Positions 8,096 through 16,161 of a stretch of 18,449 nt of DNA are shown piece by piece. This DNA comes from SIG454 sp045646365. GTDB lineage: Bacteria > Bacillota > Clostridia > Monoglobales > Monoglobaceae. The stretch's first letter is position 1, and each line of letters starts with the position of its first letter. Location of the stretch: NCBI GenBank assembly GCA_045646365.1, contig JAZRKP010000051.1:1-18449 (forward strand), written 5' to 3'. The notes beneath the pieces were generated by a model, which saw only the letters and a program-made list of their open reading frames with translations, had not been told where the DNA came from and did not search any database. The position numbers and the translations under genes were made by a program.

Positions 8096-9766
8096 CTATA
8101 ATTCAAGTAATCCGTATATTATTTTTGCCGCCTCAGCTCTTGTTGAGAAGTCGAAGGGACAGAAAGTATTGTTACCTTTTCCGCTTAATACATTTGCGTT
8201 TTTAAGTGCTGAAACTGCCGCTTTTGCATAATCTGCAATTTTATCATTATCATCAAACACGGCTTTGCTTTCGCCGGAGAGATTAACTCCGTATATTTTA
8301 CCTGCATTAAAAGCGATAACTGCCATATCCTGACGGGTTATATATTGCCCTGAACCAAACATCGTTTCGCTTATTCCGTTGACAATCCCTAAAGCCTTTG
8401 CCTGTTTGATATATGGAGCAAACCAGTCATTATCTGAAACATCGGTAAATGAAATTTCGCCAATTTTGGCATCCGGAGCAAAGGCACCTATTACCATTTT
8501 AGTAAACTCTTCACGGGTAATATTATTTTGCGGATTGAATTTCATATTTCCGTCGCCGTGGATTATATCAAGCTCTGCAAGGTTTACAATAGCCTCTTTT
8601 GCCCATGGAACAGTTTCAAGGTCTGTAAAAATATCAATATGATATTCATGAGGTTTTGTTTCGCTTTCAGGTTTTATATCTGTTTCAATCTCAAGGCTGG
8701 GTGTTTTATTGGAAGATGGTTTCCCTCCGCCACCGCCTCCGCCTGAAGAAGAACCACCACCACCGCCGTTTCCAGATGACGATGGAATTTCGTTTATAGC
8801 CTTAGCAAGATCGAATATTGTTCCATAATTTTTTCCGCAAATTTGGGACGAAATAGTTGAAGTTACCTTTTTTGTTATTCCGAAATCTTCGGAAAAGTCA
8901 TTGAGCATTTTTGTTATGTTGCTGTATCCGTCAGGATATTTCACTGCCGACAAAACAAATTCACTTTTTAAAGTTTCATAGAAGTCTTTTTCTGCTTTGA
9001 AATTACGGTTGCTCATTCTTTTGGTAAGCTCTGCTCTGAAGTCCGATTTTTCGTTAAAGCTTAAGCCAAGATAATCTGCAACTTCGCTTTCATCAAGAGC
9101 AAGATAGTCCTGATATTTCATAATATCATTTACACTTTTATTATTAAGACCGCTTATCGCCGTCATTTTGTTATATAAGTCAATAACTGCATTTCTCTTA
9201 TCAAAGTCACTCATAGAGTCAGCAAAATTCAGTTTTCCGTTTTGAACTTCCGTATACATAAGTCCAACAACTTCGCTATGATTTGCAGTTTCGTTAAGTT
9301 CATTGTAAAGACCAAGGTCTGCTCTTTTGCCGTTAAAATCATCTAACGATGGTATTTCGGTTAAATTGCAAAGCCATAAAACAGCTTCCTTATTCTTTTC
9401 CATATCTGTATACACTAAATTTACTTTATCGCTGTCTGTAACATAAACTGTATAAAGTCCGCTTTCTCTTCCTGACATATCCGCTGTGAAATCAAAGCTT
9501 CCCTCATCTTCTGTTTTACCCTGATTATGGTAGACTAATATATTTCCATACTCATCCGCATTTGATGAGAGTAGGTTTTCATATGTCATATCAGGAGCTA
9601 AAATATCGCACAATATATTCATTTCTGCCTTTTCGCTATCAACAATCCCGCTTACAGTTACTTCCGTATCATTTTTCTGGAATGCAGTTGTACTTGCAAA
9701 GGCACTTCCTGTCAGCATTGATGCAGTAAGGCAAATCACACTTACATTTTTAATAAATCCTGTCAT
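8096..9766 (-). CDS. S-layer homology protein with C-terminal SLH repeats
   Basis: This 556-aa protein has a signal peptide ending near AFA-S (about residue 25). Residues 34-118 form a beta-sandwich module matching residues 465-548 of the phosphoesterase at 1213-3171. Residues 120-325 are mainly helical and unassigned. A Ser/Gly linker follows at about 327-350, then three SLH repeats at about 377-556. These carry TREE, TRQD and TRAE motifs; all three keep the arginine, so wall binding should be intact. The protein presents the N-terminal module outward from a wall-bound C-terminus, the reverse of the neighbouring 864-aa protein. The start ATG follows an AGGAGGAGA site that overlaps the TAG stop of the preceding gene, suggesting translational coupling. 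The function beyond anchoring is unknown. Confidence 0.9.
   Translation of the reverse strand: MTGFIKNVSVICLTASMLTGSAFASTTAFQKNDTEVTVSGIVDSEKAEMNILCDILAPDMTYENLLSSNADEYGNILVYHNQGKTEDEGSFDFTADMSGRESGLYTVYVTDSDKVNLVYTDMEKNKEAVLWLCNLTEIPSLDDFNGKRADLGLYNELNETANHSEVVGLMYTEVQNGKLNFADSMSDFDKRNAVIDLYNKMTAISGLNNKSVNDIMKYQDYLALDESEVADYLGLSFNEKSDFRAELTKRMSNRNFKAEKDFYETLKSEFVLSAVKYPDGYSNITKMLNDFSEDFGITKKVTSTISSQICGKNYGTIFDLAKAINEIPSSSGNGGGGGSSSGGGGGGGKPSSNKTPSLEIETDIKPESETKPHEYHIDIFTDLETVPWAKEAIVNLAELDIIHGDGNMKFNPQNNITREEFTKMVIGAFAPDAKIGEISFTDVSDNDWFAPYIKQAKALGIVNGISETMFGSGQYITRQDMAVIAFNAGKIYGVNLSGESKAVFDDNDKIADYAKAAVSALKNANVLSGKGNNTFCPFDFSTRAEAAKIIYGLLEL
8724..8769. repeat. CCG/CCA simple repeat encoding a polyglycine linker
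   Basis: Two blocks of CCG/CCA/CCT triplets separated by Ser codons encode runs of five and seven glycines flanked by Ser triplets, inside the SLH protein at 8096-9766. The stretch is much richer in G+C than its surroundings. It separates the helical region from the SLH anchor and may vary in length between strains. Confidence 0.8.
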
Positions 9767-9775
9767 ATTCTCCTC

Positions 9776-11398
9776 CTAATCTATTACGGCACAATCTGCT
9801 GTCGGGGTTAACGATGTGAAATTATTAAATACGATTCCTCGTATATCCTCATTATTCTCTGCAACCGTGTATTCAAGATAAAATTCGTTATATTTTCCGC
9901 TTTCATTCAACACAGGTTTAAACATAACGCTCTTTTGAGCATTTCCTGAAAATACGCTATATGAAAGATACATATTTTCGCTGACTTCTGTTGTATTTGC
10001 AACTTTAAGCATAAGCTTAAGTTTTTTCCCTGAAGTTACATCCTGCTCTGTTGCTTTTTCACCGTTTTCTTTTTCCCATACAAATTCCTTTATATTAAGC
10101 CTTCCTTTTTCGGTTGAAAATTCCGCAGTATATGGTTTTGCAGAGGTTTCGTCCTGTGTTTTAACATTTTCGTCAACGGTTAAGATGTAATCCGTATCTC
10201 CGATTAAGAGTCCGTCAATTTCAGCCGTTACAGTTTTCTCATCTATATTTCCGTTTAAAGCTTTTCCGTTAAGCTTTATTCCGTTTCCGATTTCACCAAC
10301 GAAAGTATTAAATTCTATTTTAAACTTCGAGATTTCAGGTGTTAATTTTTCCGAAATTTCAAGTTCATCTCCTTCGGCTGTAATTGCGGTTATATTTTTT
10401 ACTCTTAAGATAACATTTCCGTTTTCATCAACCTCTGACTTTGACATAATGCTTTTATCATCAAATCCTCTGCCGTATTTATCCTTTACATTAAGTGCCA
10501 CTGTATATTTTTCGTCATAAGCGAGAGGATTTTCAAATTTAACAGTTACCTTGTGATTTTCCGTTGAAACTTCCTTTATTATAACAGTGTTTTCATTTCT
10601 ATCCGTAACTATAATCTTTTCTGCAGTAATTTCTTCATTTACTGTATCAGGGACGATTATTTCAAGTCCGTCTCCGCCCATTTCTCCTGTAACTTTTACG
10701 CCAAAGTCTATTTCTCCAAGCGTTTTAATTGACAGATTATCAAAGTAGCTTACTGTGTTGAATCCATAAAGTCCCCATGAAATAATGTTACTGAAGGGAA
10801 GAGTCTCAACTCTGTCTAAAAGCTCTCCATCTATATATGTTTCGAAATAATCTTCATCAAAGTTCAAAATCTGCATTACGCTTATTGGTTTTTCTGCTTC
10901 TATGTCCTTATACTGAACATTGGTTCCGCTGAATGAAGCATTTGATTTGAAGTCAGGCTTAGGTCCGCACACCTTCTTAATTGAAGAATCAGCGTTAATA
11001 AAAAGTGCAAGTCTTTCCGTATTTGAGTCGTCGTGGAGTCGGATTCTGGGAGCATTATTCACTTTTCCCGAATGTGCTAAGTCGTAGTTAAAAACAACTA
11101 TACCATCCGAAATCTTTTCCTTGAACGTGAATGTCATATTGATTGCTGCAGTGTCGTTGTCGTTCACAAGCTTTAAGTATGCGTTTTCGCCGACTTCTCC
11201 CTTTTCAAGGTATTTATCTGATGGCATTGCTGTCCATGATCCGTTCGCAAGCACAGCATTTAACGCCTCAAATCTTCCGCCTGAATAGTTTTCAAAATCC
11301 TGCTCATATAGCACTGTATCTTCATTTTCTGTTGCATAGACATTTACGCAACTTACAATCATACACATAATCATAAAACAAAGAAGTGTTTTTTTCAT
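9776..11398 (-). CDS. Secreted laminin-G-like and Ig-like surface protein
   Basis: This 540-aa protein starts at ATG 11398, giving MKKTLLCF and a signal peptide ending near VYA-T. One laminin-G-like domain follows (about 25-225), with an F-E-x-Y-x-D-G-E strand near residue 190 and SYFDNLSI at its end. Two Ig-like regions lie at about 230-330 and 335-425. The C-terminal module at about 430-535 matches those of the proteins at 1213-3171 and 3184-5469. The Ig-like and C-terminal half aligns in order with the 761-aa protein, so the two are paralogs. There is no catalytic motif; glycan binding or surface assembly is inferred. An in-frame TTG at 11410 was rejected as the start because it directly abuts the ribosome site. 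The gene lies 26 nt after the glycoside hydrolase gene and its stop is embedded in the ribosome site of the next gene. Confidence 0.87.
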   Translation of the reverse strand: MKKTLLCFMIMCMIVSCVNVYATENEDTVLYEQDFENYSGGRFEALNAVLANGSWTAMPSDKYLEKGEVGENAYLKLVNDNDTAAINMTFTFKEKISDGIVVFNYDLAHSGKVNNAPRIRLHDDSNTERLALFINADSSIKKVCGPKPDFKSNASFSGTNVQYKDIEAEKPISVMQILNFDEDYFETYIDGELLDRVETLPFSNIISWGLYGFNTVSYFDNLSIKTLGEIDFGVKVTGEMGGDGLEIIVPDTVNEEITAEKIIVTDRNENTVIIKEVSTENHKVTVKFENPLAYDEKYTVALNVKDKYGRGFDDKSIMSKSEVDENGNVILRVKNITAITAEGDELEISEKLTPEISKFKIEFNTFVGEIGNGIKLNGKALNGNIDEKTVTAEIDGLLIGDTDYILTVDENVKTQDETSAKPYTAEFSTEKGRLNIKEFVWEKENGEKATEQDVTSGKKLKLMLKVANTTEVSENMYLSYSVFSGNAQKSVMFKPVLNESGKYNEFYLEYTVAENNEDIRGIVFNNFTSLTPTADCAVID

Positions 11399-11410
11399 AC
11401 TGTTACTCAA

Positions 11411-11417
11411 TCCTTCC
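11411..11417 (-). promoter_or_regulatory. Ribosome site deciding the start at 11398
   Basis: GGAAGGA on the minus strand ends immediately before an in-frame TTG (11410-11408), so TTG has zero spacing and cannot be used efficiently. The next in-frame start, ATG at 11398-11396, is 12 nt away and begins the usual MKK signal peptide. The spacing is longer than optimal, so expression may be modest. Confidence 0.6.
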
Positions 11418-11424
11418 GCTTAAA

Positions 11425-14400
11425 TTATTTATTTCTTTTGGGTTTTAAGAAATGGAGTTCGACAAACTGTGCCGGGTCTTTCTCAACAGCAATACCTCCG
11501 CCGTATTCAATCCAGCCCCGTCTTGTTCCTGTATCGTTATCGTTTATTATCATCGCCAGATACATAGGCCTGGATATTCCCGGTTTAACACCGTAAGGAA
11601 GCATATTTGTCCAAGGCATAGAAAGTTCATAAACAGTTATTTTTGTTTCATCATCTCTCTTTATGGCCAGTTCATAGTTATTAAAGTTCAAAGCCGGGTC
11701 TGCACCCATAAAATATGTTCTTTCAATTTTCGGCTGATTATCTTTATCAAGACCAAATCCAATTTCCGTTCTTGAGGCAGAGGTCAGTTTTTCATAAGCC
11801 ATAGCAAACTGGATACTGTCTCCTGCCCATATTCTTTCAAGTCCGTGTTCATGGCTGTGGGCATCATCATTTACTTTTACACATATGTAGAAATTTTCAT
11901 CGTCCCATTTTAAATATGCTTCTCCGCTTAAGTCATCAGGACCTTTATATCCCTCGATTGCGACTTTTTGCGGGTCATTTATTTTAACAATTCTGGCAAC
12001 CGTCCATTCTTCATCATCTATGACCCCGTCAATTTTGGGTTTTGTCAGTGCATAATCAAGGGTTGACAACTTATATTCTCCGCCGAGGTTCAGTGTTGTT
12101 CCGTCAGAAAGGATACATTCTGCCGTTAAGTTTATGGATTCCTCCATAAGTTCGGGCAAATGGAATTTTACGCTCTTTGATGACAAACCTGAAACTTCAC
12201 CAATATTTATAATTCCCATTTTATCGGCAATGTCTTTTGGTTCTGTTACCTTAAGAGTTCCCGATACAGGCATATCATAACTGTTATTCTGGACCTTTAA
12301 AACTCCCTGCCATCTGCTGGAGCTTGAGTTTCTGTAAGGCACTACTGACAAGGTTACATTGACGCCCTGTTCATAGGTAATCGGAATTTCGCCTATATAG
12401 CAAAGACCACTTTGGTTATATGCCTTAACTCTTATCTTGTCGTTGTCACCGCTACCTAATCTGAACATTATTTTGTCTATATTTTCGTTTGGATTTTCTG
12501 TAAGAAGTTTAATCCCGTCAGACATTTCAAATTCATATGTTAACTTTTGCGATGCGTTATCAGAAAAAGCCAGACTGCAGAGGTCATTTTTAATTCCCTT
12601 TATATGAAGGCTCTGTGGCATAACCACAGGATTTTTGCCAACTTCAACCTTGCCGAAATCGCCTTTAAGGAAGATTGGATTGTCATTCAGCATCAAACTG
12701 AATTTTCCGCCCTGTGCATAAAGGGTTGATTTGTTGCCATACATATCATAGTATTCGCAACTTTCTGCATCTGTTTCGATTGCATAGTTTGCATTTCCTG
12801 ACAAGGAATACATAGCTATAACATCTTTTCCGTCTGTATCTTTATATCTGAACACATTAACATCCCCACCGCTTTCCCACGATTCAACAAATGTTGCACC
12901 TGTTAAAAGGGCATTGTAGTTACTGATTGCCAGAAATACAGGTTTTGCCTCGTATGGGATTTCCTCATTTGCCCAATATCTGAGCAAGCCGAAGTTTTGT
13001 TCGTGAGGTGTGCTCACATTATGGTTCTGTGCTGTGTACCAAAAAATCTTTTCGATAAGGTCATGGGAGGTGTTTAAGAGCATCATTCTCACAGCGAAAG
13101 CCGCCTGCAAATCTTCTCCAACGGAGCCGCTGCTCCAGCCCGCCTCTGATGCCCATAGCGGTTTATCTCCGCAGTTATATTTCTCCATTAAGTCTTTGAC
13201 TTCTTTAACCTTTGTAACCCAACCGGCTTCTTCGGGACTTAAGGTACTGTATGGGTGGATTGAAACGATATCCGTAAATTCTCCGCCACCAGCCTCAAAT
13301 ACCTTTTCACACCATGCTGCAGCAGTTCCCGATGGATTAAAGCCTACAATCTGAGCCTTCGGATTTGCCGCTTTTATTTTCGGATAAATAAACTTAAGCA
13401 TTTTAGCATAGTCTTCAGGCGGCCTTTTATCCAGGTTAAAGGTCTTTGTGTGGTTATATTCGTTCCACGCTTCTATATATACTCCATCCTCACCTGTTAT
13501 CTCCGTTACCTTTTTGGTAAACTCATAACAATAGTTTGCAAAATGAGTCAAGGCTTCGTCGGTATGCGGAGGCATTTCGTTTGAATATACTTCATTTCTG
13601 CCATAAGCAAGGCTCAAAGAACCCATTCCGTATTCTCCGACAGTTTTAAGTCCGTTTATTCTCTGGTCATCAAACTGAAAAACCCCTTTTGCAGTTTCAA
13701 CATCACGCCAGTCACCGATATTGGCACGGACTGCGCTAAAGCCTGCTTTCTTGAACACATCTGCGGCAAGTTCTATATCTAAAACTCTCTGATAATGAAC
13801 ACACACGCCCCAGAACGGGTTTTCCTTATACGGATAATTGACAACGGAAAATCTTGTTTCCCCGTAGCTTATATTTCCTGTCGCCTTATCCTTAAACTCT
13901 GCTTTGACTGTAAAGAAACCGAATTTATTTCCTATCTCAATGTTAAGAGGGGTATTTTCCGTTTCCTCATTCTTAATACTTAATTCCTTACTGCTTGACC
14001 AGATAACCTTATCCAAATCGTCATGAACGGAAAAATCGGCGGTAAACTCCTTGTCTTTACCACTGATATTTTTTGTTGATATATTAAACTCTATCTTATC
14101 TCCGCCTCCGAAGATATGCCCTCCGGCTTCTGTTTCAAACTTAATATTAAGATAGCTTGCAAATCTTTGCGGGAAGTTGATGTTTCCTTCCTTCTGCCAT
14201 TTATATGCAGTTTCGCTGTCTACACGGCTTATCTTTATATTATCCCAATAGCTTCCGCCAACTGACTGTTTATCCTGAATTATGTAGAAACTATACATTT
14301 CATTAAAGTGTTCAGGAAGTGACTGGCTTGCGAAAAATTCGTTGTCCACATAAAAGTCTATGGTTCTTTTATCAAAGTCTATCCACTGGTCCATCTTATA

Positions 14401-14886
14401 CCAGCGGTTTGCTTCGTATTCTGCTACTGTGTTCTGGTCAATAGACCATGCAACATCGAGTTCATAGAAATGTCCGAACTTTCCTTCTTTCTGGAATGTG
14501 TATGTTTTCATATAGTCGTCCGCAACCGTTGCAGTAGCTCTCGGAACTGTATTAAATGCCACATAGTTATATGCCGCACTGCTGGTATTCATCACTTCAT
14601 ATGAAATGTACCACACGCCCTCCTTTATCCCAACAGGGAAATCTATGTATGCACGGGAGGATTTGTCCTGCGTATTCTCCATATACAATGAATTCTTGTG
14701 TGTTGCATCAACACTCTTCATACCGTATATACCCGTTATTTCGCTGAGGCCATACAGATTTTCTCCGCTTTCAAAGTCGACTGAAAACGAAATTTCAGCA
14801 GATTCAGCCTCCGACACCACAACCGAGGTCAGAATAAGTGTCATAACAAGAAAATATGAACTCCATATTTTAAGCATTTTTTTCAT
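11425..14886 (-). CDS. Multidomain secreted glycoside hydrolase, clan GH-A (GH39-like), with CBM9-like domain
   Basis: This 1153-aa protein has a signal peptide ending near SEA-E (about residue 28). A laminin-G-like domain occupies 30-228, with YKMDQWIDFDKRTIDFYVDN and YWDNIKI. An Ig-like sandwich (235-350) follows, then a TIM-barrel hydrolase (about 355-690). The acid/base is E476 in AWNEYN and the nucleophile is probably E581 in WASEAGW. The 105-residue spacing and the IHPYS block fit clan GH-A, most like GH39; the exact family and sugar are not certain. A small C-terminal sandwich and an Ig-like region (about 690-935) precede a CBM9-like domain (945-1147) starting KPKIDGVIDDEEW. The tail is basic (KPKRNK). 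There is no SLH motif. The ATG has GGGAGG 6 nt upstream. It is the first gene of the leftward operon, facing the AraC regulator, so it is the likely main enzyme of the locus. Confidence 0.9.
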   Translation of the reverse strand: MKKMLKIWSSYFLVMTLILTSVVVSEAESAEISFSVDFESGENLYGLSEITGIYGMKSVDATHKNSLYMENTQDKSSRAYIDFPVGIKEGVWYISYEVMNTSSAAYNYVAFNTVPRATATVADDYMKTYTFQKEGKFGHFYELDVAWSIDQNTVAEYEANRWYKMDQWIDFDKRTIDFYVDNEFFASQSLPEHFNEMYSFYIIQDKQSVGGSYWDNIKISRVDSETAYKWQKEGNINFPQRFASYLNIKFETEAGGHIFGGGDKIEFNISTKNISGKDKEFTADFSVHDDLDKVIWSSSKELSIKNEETENTPLNIEIGNKFGFFTVKAEFKDKATGNISYGETRFSVVNYPYKENPFWGVCVHYQRVLDIELAADVFKKAGFSAVRANIGDWRDVETAKGVFQFDDQRINGLKTVGEYGMGSLSLAYGRNEVYSNEMPPHTDEALTHFANYCYEFTKKVTEITGEDGVYIEAWNEYNHTKTFNLDKRPPEDYAKMLKFIYPKIKAANPKAQIVGFNPSGTAAAWCEKVFEAGGGEFTDIVSIHPYSTLSPEEAGWVTKVKEVKDLMEKYNCGDKPLWASEAGWSSGSVGEDLQAAFAVRMMLLNTSHDLIEKIFWYTAQNHNVSTPHEQNFGLLRYWANEEIPYEAKPVFLAISNYNALLTGATFVESWESGGDVNVFRYKDTDGKDVIAMYSLSGNANYAIETDAESCEYYDMYGNKSTLYAQGGKFSLMLNDNPIFLKGDFGKVEVGKNPVVMPQSLHIKGIKNDLCSLAFSDNASQKLTYEFEMSDGIKLLTENPNENIDKIMFRLGSGDNDKIRVKAYNQSGLCYIGEIPITYEQGVNVTLSVVPYRNSSSSRWQGVLKVQNNSYDMPVSGTLKVTEPKDIADKMGIINIGEVSGLSSKSVKFHLPELMEESINLTAECILSDGTTLNLGGEYKLSTLDYALTKPKIDGVIDDEEWTVARIVKINDPQKVAIEGYKGPDDLSGEAYLKWDDENFYICVKVNDDAHSHEHGLERIWAGDSIQFAMAYEKLTSASRTEIGFGLDKDNQPKIERTYFMGADPALNFNNYELAIKRDDETKITVYELSMPWTNMLPYGVKPGISRPMYLAMIINDNDTGTRRGWIEYGGGIAVEKDPAQFVELHFLKPKRNK

Positions 14887-15053
14887 ACTGTGCCTCCCAT
14901 TTTTGTTTTTTTCTGTTTTTTACAAAATATTGTCATTTTGGATTTTCATATAAACGGCTCAAACTTTGTTTATAAAATATTTAGCAGAGAATGTATGCCC
15001 ATTTATATGTAATAATGTAATTTTCCACCAATAACAATTATAAAAATTTTACT

Positions 15054-15076
15054 AATTGTATTTACATTATACAATT
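15054..15076. promoter_or_regulatory. Inverted-repeat operator candidate in the divergent control region
   Basis: AATTGTAT (15054-15061) and ATACAATT (15069-15076) are a perfect 8-bp inverted repeat around a 7-nt centre. The repeat covers the -35 box of the regulator's promoter and a leftward TATAAT. It is a plausible site for the AraC protein or another regulator, although AraC-family proteins more often use direct repeats and AT-rich DNA makes such dyads less rare. Confidence 0.45.
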
Positions 15077-15089
15077 TTTATGCTATTAT
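15061..15089 (+). promoter_or_regulatory. Sigma-A promoter of the AraC-family regulator
   Basis: TTTACA (15061-15066), a 17-nt spacer, and TATTAT (15084-15089) preceded by an extended -10 TGC (15081-15083). The predicted start is near 15096, giving a leader of about 55 nt. Confidence 0.7.
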
Positions 15090-15150
15090 AGTAAATGCAT
15101 AATATGTGTATGTTTTTATAAAATATTAGCATTTTTATGGAGGGAACCAT

Positions 15151-16056
15151 ATGTTATACAATTTTACCCTTAAAAATTTCCCAATAATACACCACGCTTA
15201 TTCCGTGTCAAGAACTACCTCCTGGCAGATTGCGGATAATCACAATATTTTAATCTTTATTTCCGACGGCTGTTGCGAGATCTCAGTCAATAACAAAAGT
15301 TACATTTTAGAAAAAGGTGATATTTTCTTTATCCCTGCAAGACAGTCCTATAAGCGCCGTCCCGTAAACGATATCATTTGCACTATGCAATACATTCATT
15401 TTACTACTTCTGACGAGCCTGCGCAGATTGATCCTGTTCTTATGCAAGATGCCATAGCCAAGACCAGACAGAGCATTGATGTTGACGCTTTAAGCGACCA
15501 GCCAATCAATTATCCGGACACCATTTATCTTAAAAACAGGATCAGCGGAACAGATTATGAAAAGGTTAAAAATCTTATTGAGGGAATAAATATGTTCTCA
15601 TCAGACAGACATATTATGTGCGGTCTTGAGTCGCAGGTAAATTTATCACATCTTCTGGTATATCTTTCAAATATAACTATCAAGGATTTTCTCTTTGATA
15701 TAAACATCAAAAACTCTGTGTCTATTCCGAGTAAGCTGAAAAAAGCACTTAACTATATTGTAGTAAACTCCAATAAACAAATCTCTTTAGACGAGCTTTC
15801 GGAGCATTGTCATATCTCCAAACATCAGCTTATCCGCTATTTCAAGAATTGCATAGGAACTACACCGACAAATTATATTATTGATTATAAAATTGCACGA
15901 GCAAAGGAAATGCTTTTCCACCACTCGCCTCTTTCTATTAAAGAAATTTCAGAGGAATTGGGATTCAGCAATCAGTATTATTTCACTAAAGTTTTTACTA
16001 AAACAACAGGCGAAACACCCTCAGCTTACCGTTCACGAACAAGAAATTATAAATAA
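15151..16056 (+). CDS. AraC-family transcriptional regulator
   Basis: This 301-aa protein has an AraC-type layout. A cupin-like sensor half (about residues 20-95) carries the LEKGDIFFIPARQSY strand pair typical of sugar-binding AraC proteins. A linker follows, then two helix-turn-helix motifs at about 195-297. The second ends in the family signature, with ISEELGFSNQYYFTKVFTK followed by TPSAYR. Such proteins usually activate sugar-catabolism genes when a sugar binds the cupin. The ATG has GGAGGG 6 nt upstream. The gene diverges from the glycoside hydrolase operon across 264 nt and lies 105 nt before the oxidoreductase, so it probably controls both arms and possibly itself, since a dyad overlaps its -35 box. 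The ligand is unknown. Confidence 0.92.
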   Translation: MLYNFTLKNFPIIHHAYSVSRTTSWQIADNHNILIFISDGCCEISVNNKSYILEKGDIFFIPARQSYKRRPVNDIICTMQYIHFTTSDEPAQIDPVLMQDAIAKTRQSIDVDALSDQPINYPDTIYLKNRISGTDYEKVKNLIEGINMFSSDRHIMCGLESQVNLSHLLVYLSNITIKDFLFDINIKNSVSIPSKLKKALNYIVVNSNKQISLDELSEHCHISKHQLIRYFKNCIGTTPTNYIIDYKIARAKEMLFHHSPLSIKEISEELGFSNQYYFTKVFTKTTGETPSAYRSRTRNYK

Positions 16057-16097
16057 TCAAATGCACATATTATACAAAAGAATGATTATATTTTCCA

Positions 16098-16126
16098 TTT
16101 ACTGTCAACCTTCTAAATGCTATAAT
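16098..16126 (+). promoter_or_regulatory. Sigma-A promoter of the oxidoreductase and glycyl-radical genes
   Basis: TTTACT (16098-16103), a 17-nt spacer, and a perfect TATAAT (16121-16126) with extended -10 TGC (16118-16120). The layout is nearly the same as that of the regulator's own promoter. The predicted start is near 16133, with a short leader and an AAAGGA site (16147-16152) before the ATG at 16162. Confidence 0.72.
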
Positions 16127-16161
16127 TAATGTGAGTTTACAAACAGAAAGGACTGTTTTTT

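Larger units (their letters stand above)
15009..15095 (-). promoter_or_regulatory. Candidate leftward promoters for the exported-protein operon
   Basis: Three leftward candidates can be seen. First, TTTACT (15095-15090), 18 nt, then TATAAT (15071-15066). Second, a perfect TATAAT at 15042-15037 without a recognisable -35 box. Third, TTGTTA (15037-15032), 17 nt, then TATTAC (15014-15009). The sequence alone cannot rank them. A perfect -10 box with a poor -35 box is what is expected of an AraC-activated promoter. The leader to the ATG at 14886 would be about 115-175 nt. I see no riboswitch in it. Confidence 0.4.

Noticed and set aside
11399..11410. TTG start for the 540-aa protein
   Set aside because: The TTG touches the ribosome site with no spacing, and the added four residues precede a standard MKK signal peptide.
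14923..14940. CAAAAT/ATTTTG dyad in the leader of the glycoside hydrolase
   Set aside because: The 6-bp AT-rich stem is too weak for a terminator and is followed by A residues on the transcript rather than U. Not enough for a regulatory call.
14606..14953. A 115-codon plus-strand open frame reaching into the divergent region
   Set aside because: Most of it is antisense to the signal peptide and laminin-G domain of the glycoside hydrolase, and the rest reads through AT-rich leader. No start signal or family match is visible.
14887..15060. Riboswitch in the long leader of the leftward operon
   Set aside because: No conserved core or strong multi-helix structure is visible; the leader is simply AT-rich.
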